The notes: generated by a model from the letters alone, not told the origin. Shown: positions 28,336-37,011, counted from the first letter of the stretch. The stretch: DNA of 64,000 nt from Terriglobus tenax (GCF_025685395.1 NZ_JAGSYA010000004.1:1302001-1366000); one strand, 5' to 3'. Made by a program: numbers and translations.

Positions 28336-29265
28336 TTGGCAGCAGACACGCTCAAACCCGTTACCTTCCGTCACCGGCTGGAGTTCGCCCTGCTCTGGGT
28401 GATGGTCTCCAGCCTGCGCATTCTTCCGCGCTCCCTGGCGCGCATGGTCGGAGCCGGCATCGGCGCTATAGCTTTCCACCTGCTGGGCCGGCTGCGCAAG
28501 ACCGGCATGCGAAACCTTGAAATAGCCTTCCCGGCCATGCCCTCAGCCGAGCGTGATGGCATCCTGCGGTCGTTGTACCGCCACCTCGGCTGGCAGATGG
28601 CTGAGTTCTGCCAGATGCCCGGCTACACGTCCGAGTATGCCAGCACCTTTATCCGTTACGAGGGCCTGAACAACTACCTGGACGCCCGCGACAAGGGCCG
28701 GGGCGTGCTGGTCATTACCGGCCACCTGGGCGCGTGGGAGCTTTCCAGTTACTTCCACTCGCTGCGGGGCTTCCCCATGGCCATGGTCATCCGGCGGCTG
28801 GATAACCCGCTGGTCGACAGCTTTGTGAACGGCATTCGCTGCCTGCACGGCAACCGCGTCGTCCATAAGGACGACTCCGCGCGCGGCCTGCTGCGGGCCA
28901 TGCATCAGGGCCAGACGGTCGGCATCCTGATGGACACCAACATGACGCCGCCGCAGGGCGTCTTTGTTCCCTACTTCGGCACACTGGCCTGCACCGGCGC
29001 CGGCCTGGCGCGCGTGGCTCTGAAGACCAACGCCGCCGTGGTGCCGGGCTTCCTGCTCTGGAACGATGCCGAGAAGAAATACGTGCTGCACTTCGGCCCG
29101 GAGGTCGAGCTGGTACGCACCGGCGATGATGAGCTGGACGCCATCGCCAACACCGCCCGTTTTACCGCCGAGATTGAGCGCTATGTGCGTGAGTATCCTG
29201 ACCAGTGGCTATGGGTCCACCGCCGCTGGAAGACCCGCCCTGAGGGTGAAGCCAAGCTCTACTAG
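28336..29265 (+). CDS. LpxL/HtrB-family lysophospholipid (lipid A) acyltransferase
   Basis: 309 residues. ITGHLGAWELSSYFHSLRGF has the HxxxxE catalytic motif of the LpxL/LpxM late acyltransferases. MRNLEIAFPAMPSAERDGIL and DTNMTPPQGVFVPYFG are conserved family segments, and an N-terminal hydrophobic stretch (FALLWVMVSSLRILP) anchors it to the inner membrane. It would add secondary acyl chains to a lipid A precursor. Position next to lpxD supports lipid A work. The best start is TTG 28336; no ATG fits before residue 23 and no ribosome site is obvious, so the start is uncertain. Confidence 0.88.
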   Translation: MAADTLKPVTFRHRLEFALLWVMVSSLRILPRSLARMVGAGIGAIAFHLLGRLRKTGMRNLEIAFPAMPSAERDGILRSLYRHLGWQMAEFCQMPGYTSEYASTFIRYEGLNNYLDARDKGRGVLVITGHLGAWELSSYFHSLRGFPMAMVIRRLDNPLVDSFVNGIRCLHGNRVVHKDDSARGLLRAMHQGQTVGILMDTNMTPPQGVFVPYFGTLACTGAGLARVALKTNAAVVPGFLLWNDAEKKYVLHFGPEVELVRTGDDELDAIANTARFTAEIERYVREYPDQWLWVHRRWKTRPEGEAKLY

Positions 29266-29293
29266 CCCCCTCCCGTCAACGCCTCTCCTTAGG

Positions 29294-29316
29294 CCTGGAT
29301 CGCCCGACGATCCAGG
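29294..29316. other. Inverted repeat between the acyltransferase gene and lpxD
   Basis: CCTGGATCG (29294-29302) and CGATCCAGG (29308-29316) form a perfect nine-pair stem with a five-base loop. No T tract follows, so it is not a typical terminator; it may be an RNA-processing or protein-binding site. Confidence 0.4.
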
Positions 29317-29402
29317 AAGTGGAACTGGACCAGAAAAGGCTCCACTGAGGGACTCTACAAAGGCACCAAGACAAAGTAAGTTGGTGGACAGAGGAAGTCG
29401 AC

Positions 29403-30338
29403 ATGTTTGACCTGTCACAACTTGCGGAAAAGATTACGGCCTCCGGCTGCCCCACATTTGCCTCGGCGGAGGAGGGTCCGGGAGAGATCCGGCGTGTCTC
29501 CGCGATCTTCAGCGCCACCCCCAATGCCGTGGTCTTCGCCAGCGATGAAAAGACGCTGGACACCGCCCTGCGCTCCGCAGCGGGAGCCATTCTTACCCGG
29601 CCCACGCTGGCCAACAACATTACAGACCCCCGCATTCTGCTGACGAAAGACCCCCGGTTGGCGTTTGCCTACGCGGCACGGCATCTCTCCGCACCAGTGC
29701 AGGCCGGGATTCATCCCACGGCGATCGTCCACGAGTCGGTCATCCTTGGCGCACGGGTCAGCATCGGCGCCTATGCGATCCTGGAGGCCCGCGTCACCCT
29801 GGGGGACGACTGCGTGATCGCACCCCGTGTCACCATCCATGCGGACACAACACTGGGCGCGCGCTGCATGATCCAGAGCGGCGCCGTGCTCGGCTCGCTG
29901 GGCTTCGGCTATGCGCGCTCTTCCTCCGGGAGCTATACGCTGTTTCCGCAACAGGGCACGCTCACGCTGGAGGACGATGTCGAGGTCGGCGCCAACACCA
30001 CCATCGACCGCGGAGCTCTGGAAGAAACACGCATCGGCAGCGGCACGAAGATCGACAACCTGGTCCACATTGGCCACAACTGCCGCATCGGAAAGAACGT
30101 CGTCATTGCGGCGCAGACCGGCATCTCAGGCAGCTCCGTGATCGAGGACGGTGCCATTCTCGGTGGACAGGTCGGCATTGGCGAGAAGGCTACCGTCGGA
30201 CCCAACGTCATTCTTGGCGGAGGAGCCGGCGTGCTCTCCAACAAGAAGCTGCATGGGCCCGGCCAGGTCTTCTGGGGACGGCCTGCGCAGCCATTGAAGC
30301 AGTATCTTCGCGACCTGGCGAAGCTGCGCAAGGATTAG
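29403..30338 (+). CDS. lpxD: UDP-3-O-(acyl)glucosamine N-acyltransferase
   Basis: 311 residues. The N-terminal alpha/beta domain contains the uridine-binding segment, then [20 protein letters not shown] begins a left-handed beta helix of hexapeptide repeats ([60 protein letters not shown]). The catalytic His is in VHIGHNC. The enzyme adds the second acyl chain in lipid A synthesis. The tail [13 protein letters not shown] is the family C-terminal helix. GAGGAAG lies before the ATG. lpxA, lpxC and fabZ are not in the window. Confidence 0.95.
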   Translation: MFDLSQLAEKITASGCPTFASAEEGPGEIRRVSAIFSATPNAVVFASDEKTLDTALRSAAGAILTRPTLANNITDPRILLTKDPRLAFAYAARHLSAPVQAGIHPTAIVHESVILGARVSIGAYAILEARVTLGDDCVIAPRVTIHADTTLGARCMIQSGAVLGSLGFGYARSSSGSYTLFPQQGTLTLEDDVEVGANTTIDRGALEETRIGSGTKIDNLVHIGHNCRIGKNVVIAAQTGISGSSVIEDGAILGGQVGIGEKATVGPNVILGGGAGVLSNKKLHGPGQVFWGRPAQPLKQYLRDLAKLRKD

Positions 30339-30340
30339 CC

Positions 30341-30988
30341 ATGCTGGTGGTCGTCGGCGGACACACGCGCAACATCGGCAAGACCTCCGCCGTCTGCGAG
30401 CTGATCCGCAGCTTCCCCGCCCAGGACTGGACAGCGGTCAAGATCACGCAGTACGGGCATAGCGTTTGCTCCGCCAACGGCGAGCCCTGCGACTGCCAGA
30501 CCGCGGACCACACGCTTGCCCTGAGCGAAGAACGGAACGCAGAGACCGGCACCGACACCAGCCGCTACCTGGCAGCAGGAGCAGCACGGTCGCTCTGGCT
30601 GCGCACACGGCAGGGCCAGTTGGCCGAGGCCATGCCCCGCCTGCGTATGGAGCTGGCAAAGGCCGCCAACAATGTCCTGGAATCGAACTCCGTGATCCGC
30701 CTGCTCCGCCCGGACCTCTATCTTGCCGTGCTGTCACCCGGGGTCGTTGACTTCAAGCCCTCGGCGCAATATGTTCTGGATCGCGCCGATGCCTTTCTGC
30801 TGACAGAGCCTCTGCAGGAGCCGGCTTGGCAGGGCATCTCGCAGAGGCTGGTGCTCAGCAAGCCACACTTTGCCTACACGGCGGGCGAGCCATACTCCGC
30901 GGAGCTGCTGGCATGGCTGGCTTCGCGGTTAAACACAGAAGCGCCGCCCGAGGGCAGCGCTTCCGGACAAAGACTCAGTCTGCTCTAG
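30341..30988 (+). CDS. MobB-like P-loop NTPase of unknown role
   Basis: 215 residues. The P-loop GGHTRNIGKTS at residues 6-16, followed by VCELIRSFPAQDWTAVKIT, resembles the GTP-binding core of MobB-type proteins. A cysteine-rich segment CSANGEPCDCQ near residues 43-54 could bind metal. LRPDLYLAVLSPGVVDFKPS may be the switch region. The ATG is two bases after the lpxD stop, so it is translationally linked to lipid A synthesis, yet no link of MobB-like proteins to lipid A is known to me. Its stop is shared with the convergent lipoprotein gene through a CTAG overlap. Confidence 0.7.
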   Translation: MLVVVGGHTRNIGKTSAVCELIRSFPAQDWTAVKITQYGHSVCSANGEPCDCQTADHTLALSEERNAETGTDTSRYLAAGAARSLWLRTRQGQLAEAMPRLRMELAKAANNVLESNSVIRLLRPDLYLAVLSPGVVDFKPSAQYVLDRADAFLLTEPLQEPAWQGISQRLVLSKPHFAYTAGEPYSAELLAWLASRLNTEAPPEGSASGQRLSLL

Positions 30989-32433
30989 TTGTCGAAGTTG
31001 GTCAGAGCGTCCATGAACGCAACATCCAGAACTGTTCCCTGGATGGTGATCTGGCTGTTGTTGATCTCGGAACCATCGGCGGTGTTGAAGGCGTGAATCT
31101 GGCCGCCATACGCGGTATACATCTTGTGCAGGCTCTGCACCCAGCACAAGCCGGTCAGGTCGCCGTAGTAGTACTGGTTGTAATCCTGGTTGGGATACTT
31201 CACCGTCGTTCCGGCGTTCTTATTCACCGAGGGCACAATCTGCACCGTGTTGGCGGAGCGGTCAAAGCGCGTCAGGCAGTTGTAATTGGCAGCCTGGGTC
31301 GCATTGCCGAGCGAGGACTGGTACGCACGCTCGCCGGTAGCGCACTTCTGCGAACCGATCCACAGCGTATTGTCGTCGCCAAAGAGCATCTTGGTGTGCG
31401 AACCGTCCGAGATGGAGTATTTGCCCGTCACCGTCTTCGTCGTCAGGTCGATGGTGGACAGGTTTCCTGTCCAGTAACCGTCTGAGAGCAGCTGCTGCCC
31501 GCTGAGGTAGAGCGTAGAGCCCCCCACCAGGGCAGCGGTCACGCCTCCGGGCACCGGCACCGTCTGGGCCACGTAGTTCGGCTCCGGAGTAACCGTGGGA
31601 ATGTTGTAGATGGTCAGGTTCGAGAGGTTCAGGAAGCTGACGCTGGCGGTGGTTCCGCCGCACTCCGCACCGCAGTTCAGCACATAACCCTGGCTGCCGT
31701 CATTGGAGAAGTACACCCCCGTGGGGCGGTCAAACGATCCGGAGACCTGCACGATGCAGTAGGCCGGCAGCTGGTAGGGCTGGCAGTCCACCGCGCCCGG
31801 AGGCGCCGCCTGGTTGCTGTTCAGCTTCACCAGGCGGTAGATCGAGTCGCTGTTGCGGCGTGTAGCCAGCACCACCGTATTGCCCTGATTGACGAAGACA
31901 CGGTTCACGTTCGGCAGGTTGAAGGAGTAGCTGGTCTGCGTGGAGCCGCGGATGACCATCTGCAGCTGACCTGCTGCCTCCTGCGCGGAGTAAACCGTCG
32001 ACAGATCGGTAGAAACCTTGATGCCATCGGGCACCGAGGACAGGTTCGAGAGTGTTGCGGCCGCGCCGCTGCTCTGCTCCGTGCCATAGTTGATGGCCGC
32101 CAGGGAACCGTCGCCCTGTGAGTAGACAAAACCGGTAACCTGCTCCGGCAGATTCAGGATCGGGCTCGGCGAGGTGCCGGAGTACCCCTGAATGCTGTAC
32201 GTGGAGTTCGCATCGAAAATATTGTTGCGAAGATCACGCTGCGCGTCCAGAATCTGCAGGCCGCCGCTGATCGTGCTGGAATAGGACGCCAGAACGCGAT
32301 ACGCAAACTTGCTCGGCGGAATCGGACGTCCGGCGTAGGTGTACTGCGGGAACTTGTAGTAGCGAACACCACAGGCGCTCAGCACCAGGGCCACAGCGGT
32401 CAGGGCTGCAAATACATACAACTTACGCTTCAT
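30985..32433 (-). CDS. Lipoprotein with beta-propeller-like repeats
   Basis: 482 residues. MKRKLYVFAALTAVALVLSA with Cys next gives a lipobox (LSAC), so the protein is lipid-anchored in the envelope. The rest is Ser/Thr/Asn-rich with blade-like units: RPTGVYFSNDGSQGYVLNCG, YLSGQQLLSDGYWTGNLSTI, HTKMLFGDDNTLWIGSQKCA, KMYTAYGGQIHAFNTADGSE. This suggests a seven-bladed YVTN/NHL-like propeller without recognisable catalytic residues. The paired Cys in YVLNCGAECGG may form a disulfide. It is divergent from the one-carbon gene and convergent with the MobB-like gene, overlapping it by the four bases CTAG. Confidence 0.82.
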   Translation of the reverse strand: MKRKLYVFAALTAVALVLSACGVRYYKFPQYTYAGRPIPPSKFAYRVLASYSSTISGGLQILDAQRDLRNNIFDANSTYSIQGYSGTSPSPILNLPEQVTGFVYSQGDGSLAAINYGTEQSSGAAATLSNLSSVPDGIKVSTDLSTVYSAQEAAGQLQMVIRGSTQTSYSFNLPNVNRVFVNQGNTVVLATRRNSDSIYRLVKLNSNQAAPPGAVDCQPYQLPAYCIVQVSGSFDRPTGVYFSNDGSQGYVLNCGAECGGTTASVSFLNLSNLTIYNIPTVTPEPNYVAQTVPVPGGVTAALVGGSTLYLSGQQLLSDGYWTGNLSTIDLTTKTVTGKYSISDGSHTKMLFGDDNTLWIGSQKCATGERAYQSSLGNATQAANYNCLTRFDRSANTVQIVPSVNKNAGTTVKYPNQDYNQYYYGDLTGLCWVQSLHKMYTAYGGQIHAFNTADGSEINNSQITIQGTVLDVAFMDALTNFDN

Positions 32434-32569
32434 CAAAGTAACGGACTCCAGCCCACCGCCCGGCGGTAGCAAACTGCGGTGAAAAACCGCCTGAACTTTT
32501 CCCCTAAGTATAAAGCAAGCGCCTACCCCCTTGCCCTATTCCCGCTACACTGGTACTTGCCTATCTGTC

Positions 32570-34441
32570 ATGGTCGAATCGTCGGAATCCCTGCTCGAAA
32601 CTCTGCTCGCCCCGGGCCGCACTGTTCTATGTGACGGAGCCATGGGCACGATGTTGTACGCCCGCGGCGTGTTTATCAACCGCTGCTACGACGAACTGAA
32701 CATCTCCCAGCCGGAACTGATCCGCTCCATCCACGAGGAGTACCTCCAGGCGGGCGCGGAGATGATTGAAACCAATACCTTTGGAGCCAACGCCATCCGC
32801 CTGGCGCGCTACGGACTGGCTGACAAGGTGTCGGAGATCAACCACGCCGGCGTCAGCCTGGCCCGCAAGGCCGCCCTGCAGTCCGAGGAAAAAACCGCCA
32901 CCCGCGCCTATGTTGCCGGAGCCATTGGCCCCCTCGGAGCACGCCTTGCCCCCAACGGCACCGTAACCGCGCAGCAGGCCCACGACGCATTTGCGGAACA
33001 AATTGCAGCCCTGGCCGCCGCGGGAGCCGATCTGCTGATCGCCGAGACCTTTCCCTCGGTCGCCGAGGCCGAAATCGTCATCCGCGCCGCCAAGGACCTT
33101 GCACCGCACCTGCCGCTGATCGTCATGGTGACCGTGGACGACAACGGCAACACGCTGGATGGCACCACAGCCGAAGAGACCGCCACCCGTCTGACCATTG
33201 CCGGCGCCAGCGCCGTAGGCTGCAACTGCAGCTCCGGACCCCACGCCGTACTGGACGTCATCGAGCGCATGCGCGCCGTGACCCACCTGCCGCTGGCCGC
33301 CATGCCCAACGCCGGGCTTCCCCGCGCCGTGGATGGCCGCAATATCTACCTGACCTCACCCGAGTACATGGCGAGCTTTGCCCGCAAGTTCGCAAAGGCT
33401 GGAGCTGTCTTCATCGGCGGCTGCTGCGGCACCACGCCCATCCATATCAAGGCCATGCGCTCTGCCCTGCGTGCGATTGACGCCCAGCTGACGGCAAAAG
33501 CCGGGGTCACCGACGCCGCACTGGTTCCCGTGCAGCCGCCCGCCTTTGCCGAACGTTCGAAACTGGCCCGTCTGATTGCCGAAAAACAGTTCGTCAATAT
33601 GGTGGAGATCGTTCCACCGCTTGGCATCAACTGCAAAAAAGAGCTGGATGGCGCACAGACGCTTGCGAACCTGGGCGTTCACGTCATCAACGTGCCGGAC
33701 TCGCCGCGCGCTTCGGCCCGCATGTCCGCGCAGTCGCTCTGCGTGCAGATCCAGACGAAGATCGGCATTGAAACGCTGATCCATGTCACCTGCCGCGACC
33801 GCAACCTGCTGGCCCTGCAGTCGGACATGCTGGGCGCATCGTCCATCGGCCTGAAGAATGTCCTCTGCCTGACCGGAGATCCACCGAAGCTGGGCAATTA
33901 TCCGGACGCAACGGCGGTCTTCGACGTCGACGCGATCGGCCTGGTGAACATCGTCCGCAACCTGAACCATGGGCTGGACCTGGGCAAGAACCCTATCGGC
34001 GAATCGACCGGCTTTGCCATCGGCGTCGCCGCCAACCCCGGCGTCGCGGACGTGGACAATGAAATCCGCCGTTTTGAACTGAAGGTCGCCGCCGGCGCCG
34101 AGTACGCCATCACGCAGCCGGTCTTTGACCTGCGCCTGCTGGAGACCTTCCTGCGCCGCGTGGAGCAGTTCCGCATCCCGGTGATTGCCGGTATCTGGCC
34201 GCTAACCTCGCAGCGCAACGCTGAGTTTATGAAAAACGACCTGAAGGTCGCCGTACCGGACGAGATCATGCTTCGCATGCACAAGGCCGGAGAGGTGAGC
34301 GCCGACCACGCCCGCGCCGAAGGCATCAAAATCGCGCAGGAGATGCTGGCCCACGCCCGACCGCAGGTTGAGGGAGTGCAGGTCTCCGCGCCCTTTGGGA
34401 AATACGCCGCAGCCGCCAAGGTGCTGGAGTCCCTGCTGTAA
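32570..34441 (+). CDS. Bifunctional homocysteine S-methyltransferase / methylenetetrahydrofolate reductase
   Basis: 623 residues, matching the YitJ-like fusion of B. subtilis in size. Residues 1-300 are the homocysteine methyltransferase barrel with zinc cysteines (VGCNCSSGP and later FIGGCCGTTP). Residues about 335-620 are the FAD-dependent MTHFR domain (MVEIVPPLGINCKKELDGAQ, HVTCRDRNLLALQSDMLGAS, LCLTGDPPKLGNYP, AEYAITQPVFDLRLLETF). It would reduce methylene-THF and use a methyl donor to regenerate methionine. No SAM or cobalamin riboswitch is recognisable in the 136-base leader. Convergent hairpin repeats follow the stop. Confidence 0.93.
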   Translation: MVESSESLLETLLAPGRTVLCDGAMGTMLYARGVFINRCYDELNISQPELIRSIHEEYLQAGAEMIETNTFGANAIRLARYGLADKVSEINHAGVSLARKAALQSEEKTATRAYVAGAIGPLGARLAPNGTVTAQQAHDAFAEQIAALAAAGADLLIAETFPSVAEAEIVIRAAKDLAPHLPLIVMVTVDDNGNTLDGTTAEETATRLTIAGASAVGCNCSSGPHAVLDVIERMRAVTHLPLAAMPNAGLPRAVDGRNIYLTSPEYMASFARKFAKAGAVFIGGCCGTTPIHIKAMRSALRAIDAQLTAKAGVTDAALVPVQPPAFAERSKLARLIAEKQFVNMVEIVPPLGINCKKELDGAQTLANLGVHVINVPDSPRASARMSAQSLCVQIQTKIGIETLIHVTCRDRNLLALQSDMLGASSIGLKNVLCLTGDPPKLGNYPDATAVFDVDAIGLVNIVRNLNHGLDLGKNPIGESTGFAIGVAANPGVADVDNEIRRFELKVAAGAEYAITQPVFDLRLLETFLRRVEQFRIPVIAGIWPLTSQRNAEFMKNDLKVAVPDEIMLRMHKAGEVSADHARAEGIKIAQEMLAHARPQVEGVQVSAPFGKYAAAAKVLESLL

Positions 34442-34444
34442 TTC

Positions 34445-34579
34445 GCCAGGGCTGGGCTTCAGCCGCGCCCTTGGGCGGTCGATACAATTAGGCTTTAGCC
34501 CCTGACGGTTTGCTTTGGATACCTCAGCGGCTAAAGCCGTCTCCTCACGGAGCAGCAACGGCATGGTTGAAGCCATGCC
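34445..34579. repeat. Cluster of GGCTTCAGCC-type hairpin repeats
   Basis: Three elements lie in tandem. The first is GGGCTGGGCTTCAGCCGCGCCC near 34449-34470. The second is a pair GGCTTTAGCC near 34491 and GGCTAAAGCC near 34529 that can pair over distance. The third is the hairpin GGCATGGTT, GA, AGCCATGCC at 34560-34579. The last ends 15 bases before the xseB start and covaries with the repeat at 13520-13539. Confidence 0.75.
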
Positions 34580-34594
34580 CTGATGGGAAGAATC

Positions 34595-34813
34595 ATGCCG
34601 ACATTTGAAGAAAATCTGAAATCGCTGGAATCGGTCGTCGAGCAACTGGAGCGCGGCGACCTGCCGCTGGAAGACTCGGTCAAGCTCTTCGAGCAGGGCA
34701 TGTCGCTCTCCGCCGCCTGCAAGCAGGACCTGGAAGCCGCCGAAGGCAAGCTGCAGGTGTTGATGAAGCAGCAGAACGGCAAGCTGGAAGCGAAGGATTT
34801 GAGCCTGGAGTAA
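34595..34813 (+). CDS. xseB: Exodeoxyribonuclease VII small subunit
   Basis: 72 residues. PTFEENLKSLESVVEQLERG, DLPLEDSVKLFEQGMSLSAA is the diagnostic XseB helical hairpin that binds the XseA catalytic subunit; ExoVII degrades single-stranded DNA. ATG 34595 is chosen because GGGAAG lies just before it and homology begins there; an ATG at 34583 adds four residues. xseA is not adjacent, which is unusual for many bacteria. A hairpin repeat abuts the ribosome site. Confidence 0.93.
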   Translation: MPTFEENLKSLESVVEQLERGDLPLEDSVKLFEQGMSLSAACKQDLEAAEGKLQVLMKQQNGKLEAKDLSLE

Positions 34814-34823
34814 AGAGCAATTT

Positions 34824-34851
34824 GTCATCTTGAGCGAAGCGAAGGATCTGC
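34824..34851. repeat. Dispersed intergenic repeat (GAGCGAAGCGAAGGATC)
   Basis: GTCATCTTGAGCGAAGCGAAGGATCTGC occupies most of the 104-base gap between xseB and rpiA. It is the best-preserved copy of the element in this window; see 8681-8708. Confidence 0.65.
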
Positions 34852-34917
34852 TGTTTTTGCAGAATCTCTACCTCCTCCACCTTGCACCCCATGCCTTACA
34901 CCCCTGAAACTATCTGC

Positions 34918-35613
34918 ATGCCAACCCAGGACGAGCTCAAACTTCAGGCCGCGCAGCGCGCACTCGACTTCATCGAACCCGGAATGGTGGTCGGACTCGG
35001 TTCCGGCTCCACGGCGACTCTGTTCATTAAGCTGTTGGGCGAGAAGGTCAAACAAGGTCTCAAGATTCGCGGGATTGCCTCTTCCGAAGACTCCGCCAAA
35101 CTGGGCGCGGAGTTGGGCATCCCGATCATCGGCTTTGACAAGGCCACCGAGACCGATGTGACCGTCGACGGTGCTGACGAAGTTGCTCCCGGTCTGGCGC
35201 TGATCAAGGGTGGCGGCGGCAAACTGCTACGGGAAAAGATCGTCGCCTCAGCCTCGAAGAAGTTCATCATCGTCGCCGACGCCAGCAAGATCGTCCAGAA
35301 GCTGGGCAAGTTCAAGCTGCCGGTCGAGGTCATTCCCATGGCCGAGCCGCTGGTCACGGAGCGCCTGCGCGCGCTTGGCTATCCCAGCAGCATCCGCCAG
35401 GCAAAGGGCGGCAGCGGCAACTACATCACCGACGAGGGCAACCTGATTCTGGACTGCGACCCGATGCAGGTCGCAGACCCCGAGGTGCTGGCCGCCGAAC
35501 TGGATGGCATGGTCGGCGTGGTGGAGCACGGCCTGTTCCTGGATATGGCGGACCTGGCGCTGGTTGCCGGTGCGGATTCGGTAGTGGAATACACGCCGGA
35601 GACGAAGTTCTAA
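34918..35613 (+). CDS. rpiA: Ribose-5-phosphate isomerase A
   Basis: 231 residues. GMVVGLGSGSTATLFIKLLG, TVDGADEVAPGLALIKGGGG and KLLREKIVASASKKFIIVAD are the RpiA active-site segments, holding the catalytic Asp, Glu and Lys. VEHGLFLDMADLALVAG is the C-terminal signature. It interconverts ribose 5-phosphate and ribulose 5-phosphate in the pentose phosphate pathway. ATG 34918 gives a normal family length; in-frame starts at 34882 (TTG) and 34891 (ATG) are possible. No clear ribosome site marks any of them. Confidence 0.94.
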   Translation: MPTQDELKLQAAQRALDFIEPGMVVGLGSGSTATLFIKLLGEKVKQGLKIRGIASSEDSAKLGAELGIPIIGFDKATETDVTVDGADEVAPGLALIKGGGGKLLREKIVASASKKFIIVADASKIVQKLGKFKLPVEVIPMAEPLVTERLRALGYPSSIRQAKGGSGNYITDEGNLILDCDPMQVADPEVLAAELDGMVGVVEHGLFLDMADLALVAGADSVVEYTPETKF

Positions 35614-35621
35614 AGAAACAT

Positions 35622-35655
35622 CTGTCATCCCGACCGGAGCGTGGAACGACGAAAA
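35622..35655. repeat. Fragment of dispersed repeat GTCATCCCGACCGGAGC
   Basis: CTGTCATCCCGACCGGAGCG lies between rpiA and the thioredoxin fusion gene and is the inverted relative of the right end of the element at 19975-20125. Confidence 0.6.
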
Positions 35656-35707
35656 TTTCCGCTGCTCTGCGAGTATGATCGGTGCGACTCCTCCGTGAGG
35701 GGAAACG

Positions 35708-36967
35708 ATGGCGCGAATCTTTCCTGAACGGCTCCACACTGGTTTTCTGCGAAATCGTCTGCTCCTTGTTCTCCTCTTTCTGGCGGGGGCAGCCTCGCTC
35801 TGGGCGCACCCCGCGCCCGGGAATCCGGCCCCTCCGTTGGAATCTCTGAAGCTGTTGCAAGCGCCAAAAGGAGCGACGGCCGGCTGGAAAAGCCTTAAGG
35901 GGAAGGTCGTGGTGCTGGAGTTCTGGGCCACATGGTGTTCCCCATGTGTGGCAAGCCTTCCGCATTTCAACCAGCTTGTGGCATCGCTCGATCCGAAGAA
36001 GTTTCAGTTTCTCTCCATTGATGATGAAGAGCTGAAACCCATTCAGACATTTCTATCCAAGAAGAAGATGTCCGGATGGGTAGGCGTCGACTCTTCCGGC
36101 AAGGTGTTCGAGCAGTATGGCGTCAATGCAAGACCGACAACCATCATCGTGGATGGGAACGGGAAAGTTGCTGCCGTCACACAGATCGAATCCGTCAGTA
36201 CGGCCGATCTGCAAGCCGTGGCCGAAGGCAAGCATGTAGCCTTCAAGCCTGCGGTGGAGATTATCGAATCAAGCAGCGCCTCCGTCGCAGGCTCCGCGGT
36301 GCGGCCTTTGTTTGCGGTCTCGGTCAATCAGGCTGCTCCCGACGCAAGGTACTCCCAGGTCAATCACCCGCCTACGGGAACCGACTTCCTTGGCAATGAT
36401 GCCGACGGCCTGCTCGCTACCGCCTTCAACGTATTCGAAAACCGATATGTTCTGAAGAGCCCACTGGCGGATGGGCGTTACGATCTCCACGTAAACTTCG
36501 TCGACGTGCCCGATGCCGTCAGCACTTCGGCGATACAGCAGGCCGTTCTTGCAGCGCTGCATCTACGGATCGAACCCCGGACCATGACGAAGCCAGCGTA
36601 TATCCTCCGCACCACGAATGCCAGCAAACGACTGCTTAGCCCGTCGGCATCGACCCACGCCATGAAACGAGGCTACTGGCACCGCAACTTCATTCTGATG
36701 AACGGAACGATGAACGACCTGGCCTATGTACTGGCTACCGGGCTCGAGACCCCAGTTCTGAATGAGACTGGCATCAACGGCACCTTTGACGCACGCTTCA
36801 AAGTCGCTGCAGACGATGTAGACAGCCTGAATGCCACCCTCAAAGAAACTCTCGGTCTGGAACTTATTCCCGGATCACAGGAAATGCCGATCACGGTGTT
36901 TGAGGTAAGCCCGCAGATGGCGAGTACCCCTCTCGCATCAACACAGGTACAGCAGACCAGCCGATAA
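35708..36967 (+). CDS. Thioredoxin-like (TlpA) protein fused to a TIGR03435-type acidobacterial C-terminal domain
   Basis: 419 residues. A signal/anchor segment (LLLVLLFLAGAASLWA) is followed by a TlpA-like thioredoxin domain of about 130 residues with WCSPC in LEFWATWCSPCVASLP and the cis-Pro in ARPTTIIVDG. After a Ser/Ala linker near residue 190, the C-terminal 210 residues resemble the acidobacterial soil family TIGR03435 (FENRYVLKSPLADGRYDLHV; NLNGTMNDL-like MNGTMNDLAYVLATGL; LNETGINGTFDARFKVAADD; SLNATLKETLGLELIPGSQE). This predicts periplasmic thiol chemistry coupled to a domain of unknown role. GAGGGGAAACG precedes the ATG. The gene is somewhat less GC-rich than rpiA. Confidence 0.82.
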   Translation: MARIFPERLHTGFLRNRLLLVLLFLAGAASLWAHPAPGNPAPPLESLKLLQAPKGATAGWKSLKGKVVVLEFWATWCSPCVASLPHFNQLVASLDPKKFQFLSIDDEELKPIQTFLSKKKMSGWVGVDSSGKVFEQYGVNARPTTIIVDGNGKVAAVTQIESVSTADLQAVAEGKHVAFKPAVEIIESSSASVAGSAVRPLFAVSVNQAAPDARYSQVNHPPTGTDFLGNDADGLLATAFNVFENRYVLKSPLADGRYDLHVNFVDVPDAVSTSAIQQAVLAALHLRIEPRTMTKPAYILRTTNASKRLLSPSASTHAMKRGYWHRNFILMNGTMNDLAYVLATGLETPVLNETGINGTFDARFKVAADDVDSLNATLKETLGLELIPGSQEMPITVFEVSPQMASTPLASTQVQQTSR

Positions 36968-36968
36968 A

Positions 36969-36998
36969 GTCTCCTGATTCGTAAACGAATCAGGAGAC
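36969..36998. terminator. Terminator between convergent genes
   Basis: GTCTCCTGATTCG and CGAATCAGGAGAC form a perfect 13-pair stem with loop TAAA. T runs are weak (GGTTTT on the plus side, TTTATC on the minus side). It starts two bases after the fusion-gene stop. Confidence 0.8.
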
Positions 36999-37011
36999 CT
37001 GTCAGGTTTTG

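Noticed and set aside
32434-32569. SAM or cobalamin riboswitch before the methionine-synthesis gene
   Set aside because: The leader is only 136 bases, shared with a divergent gene, and shows no matching core motif.
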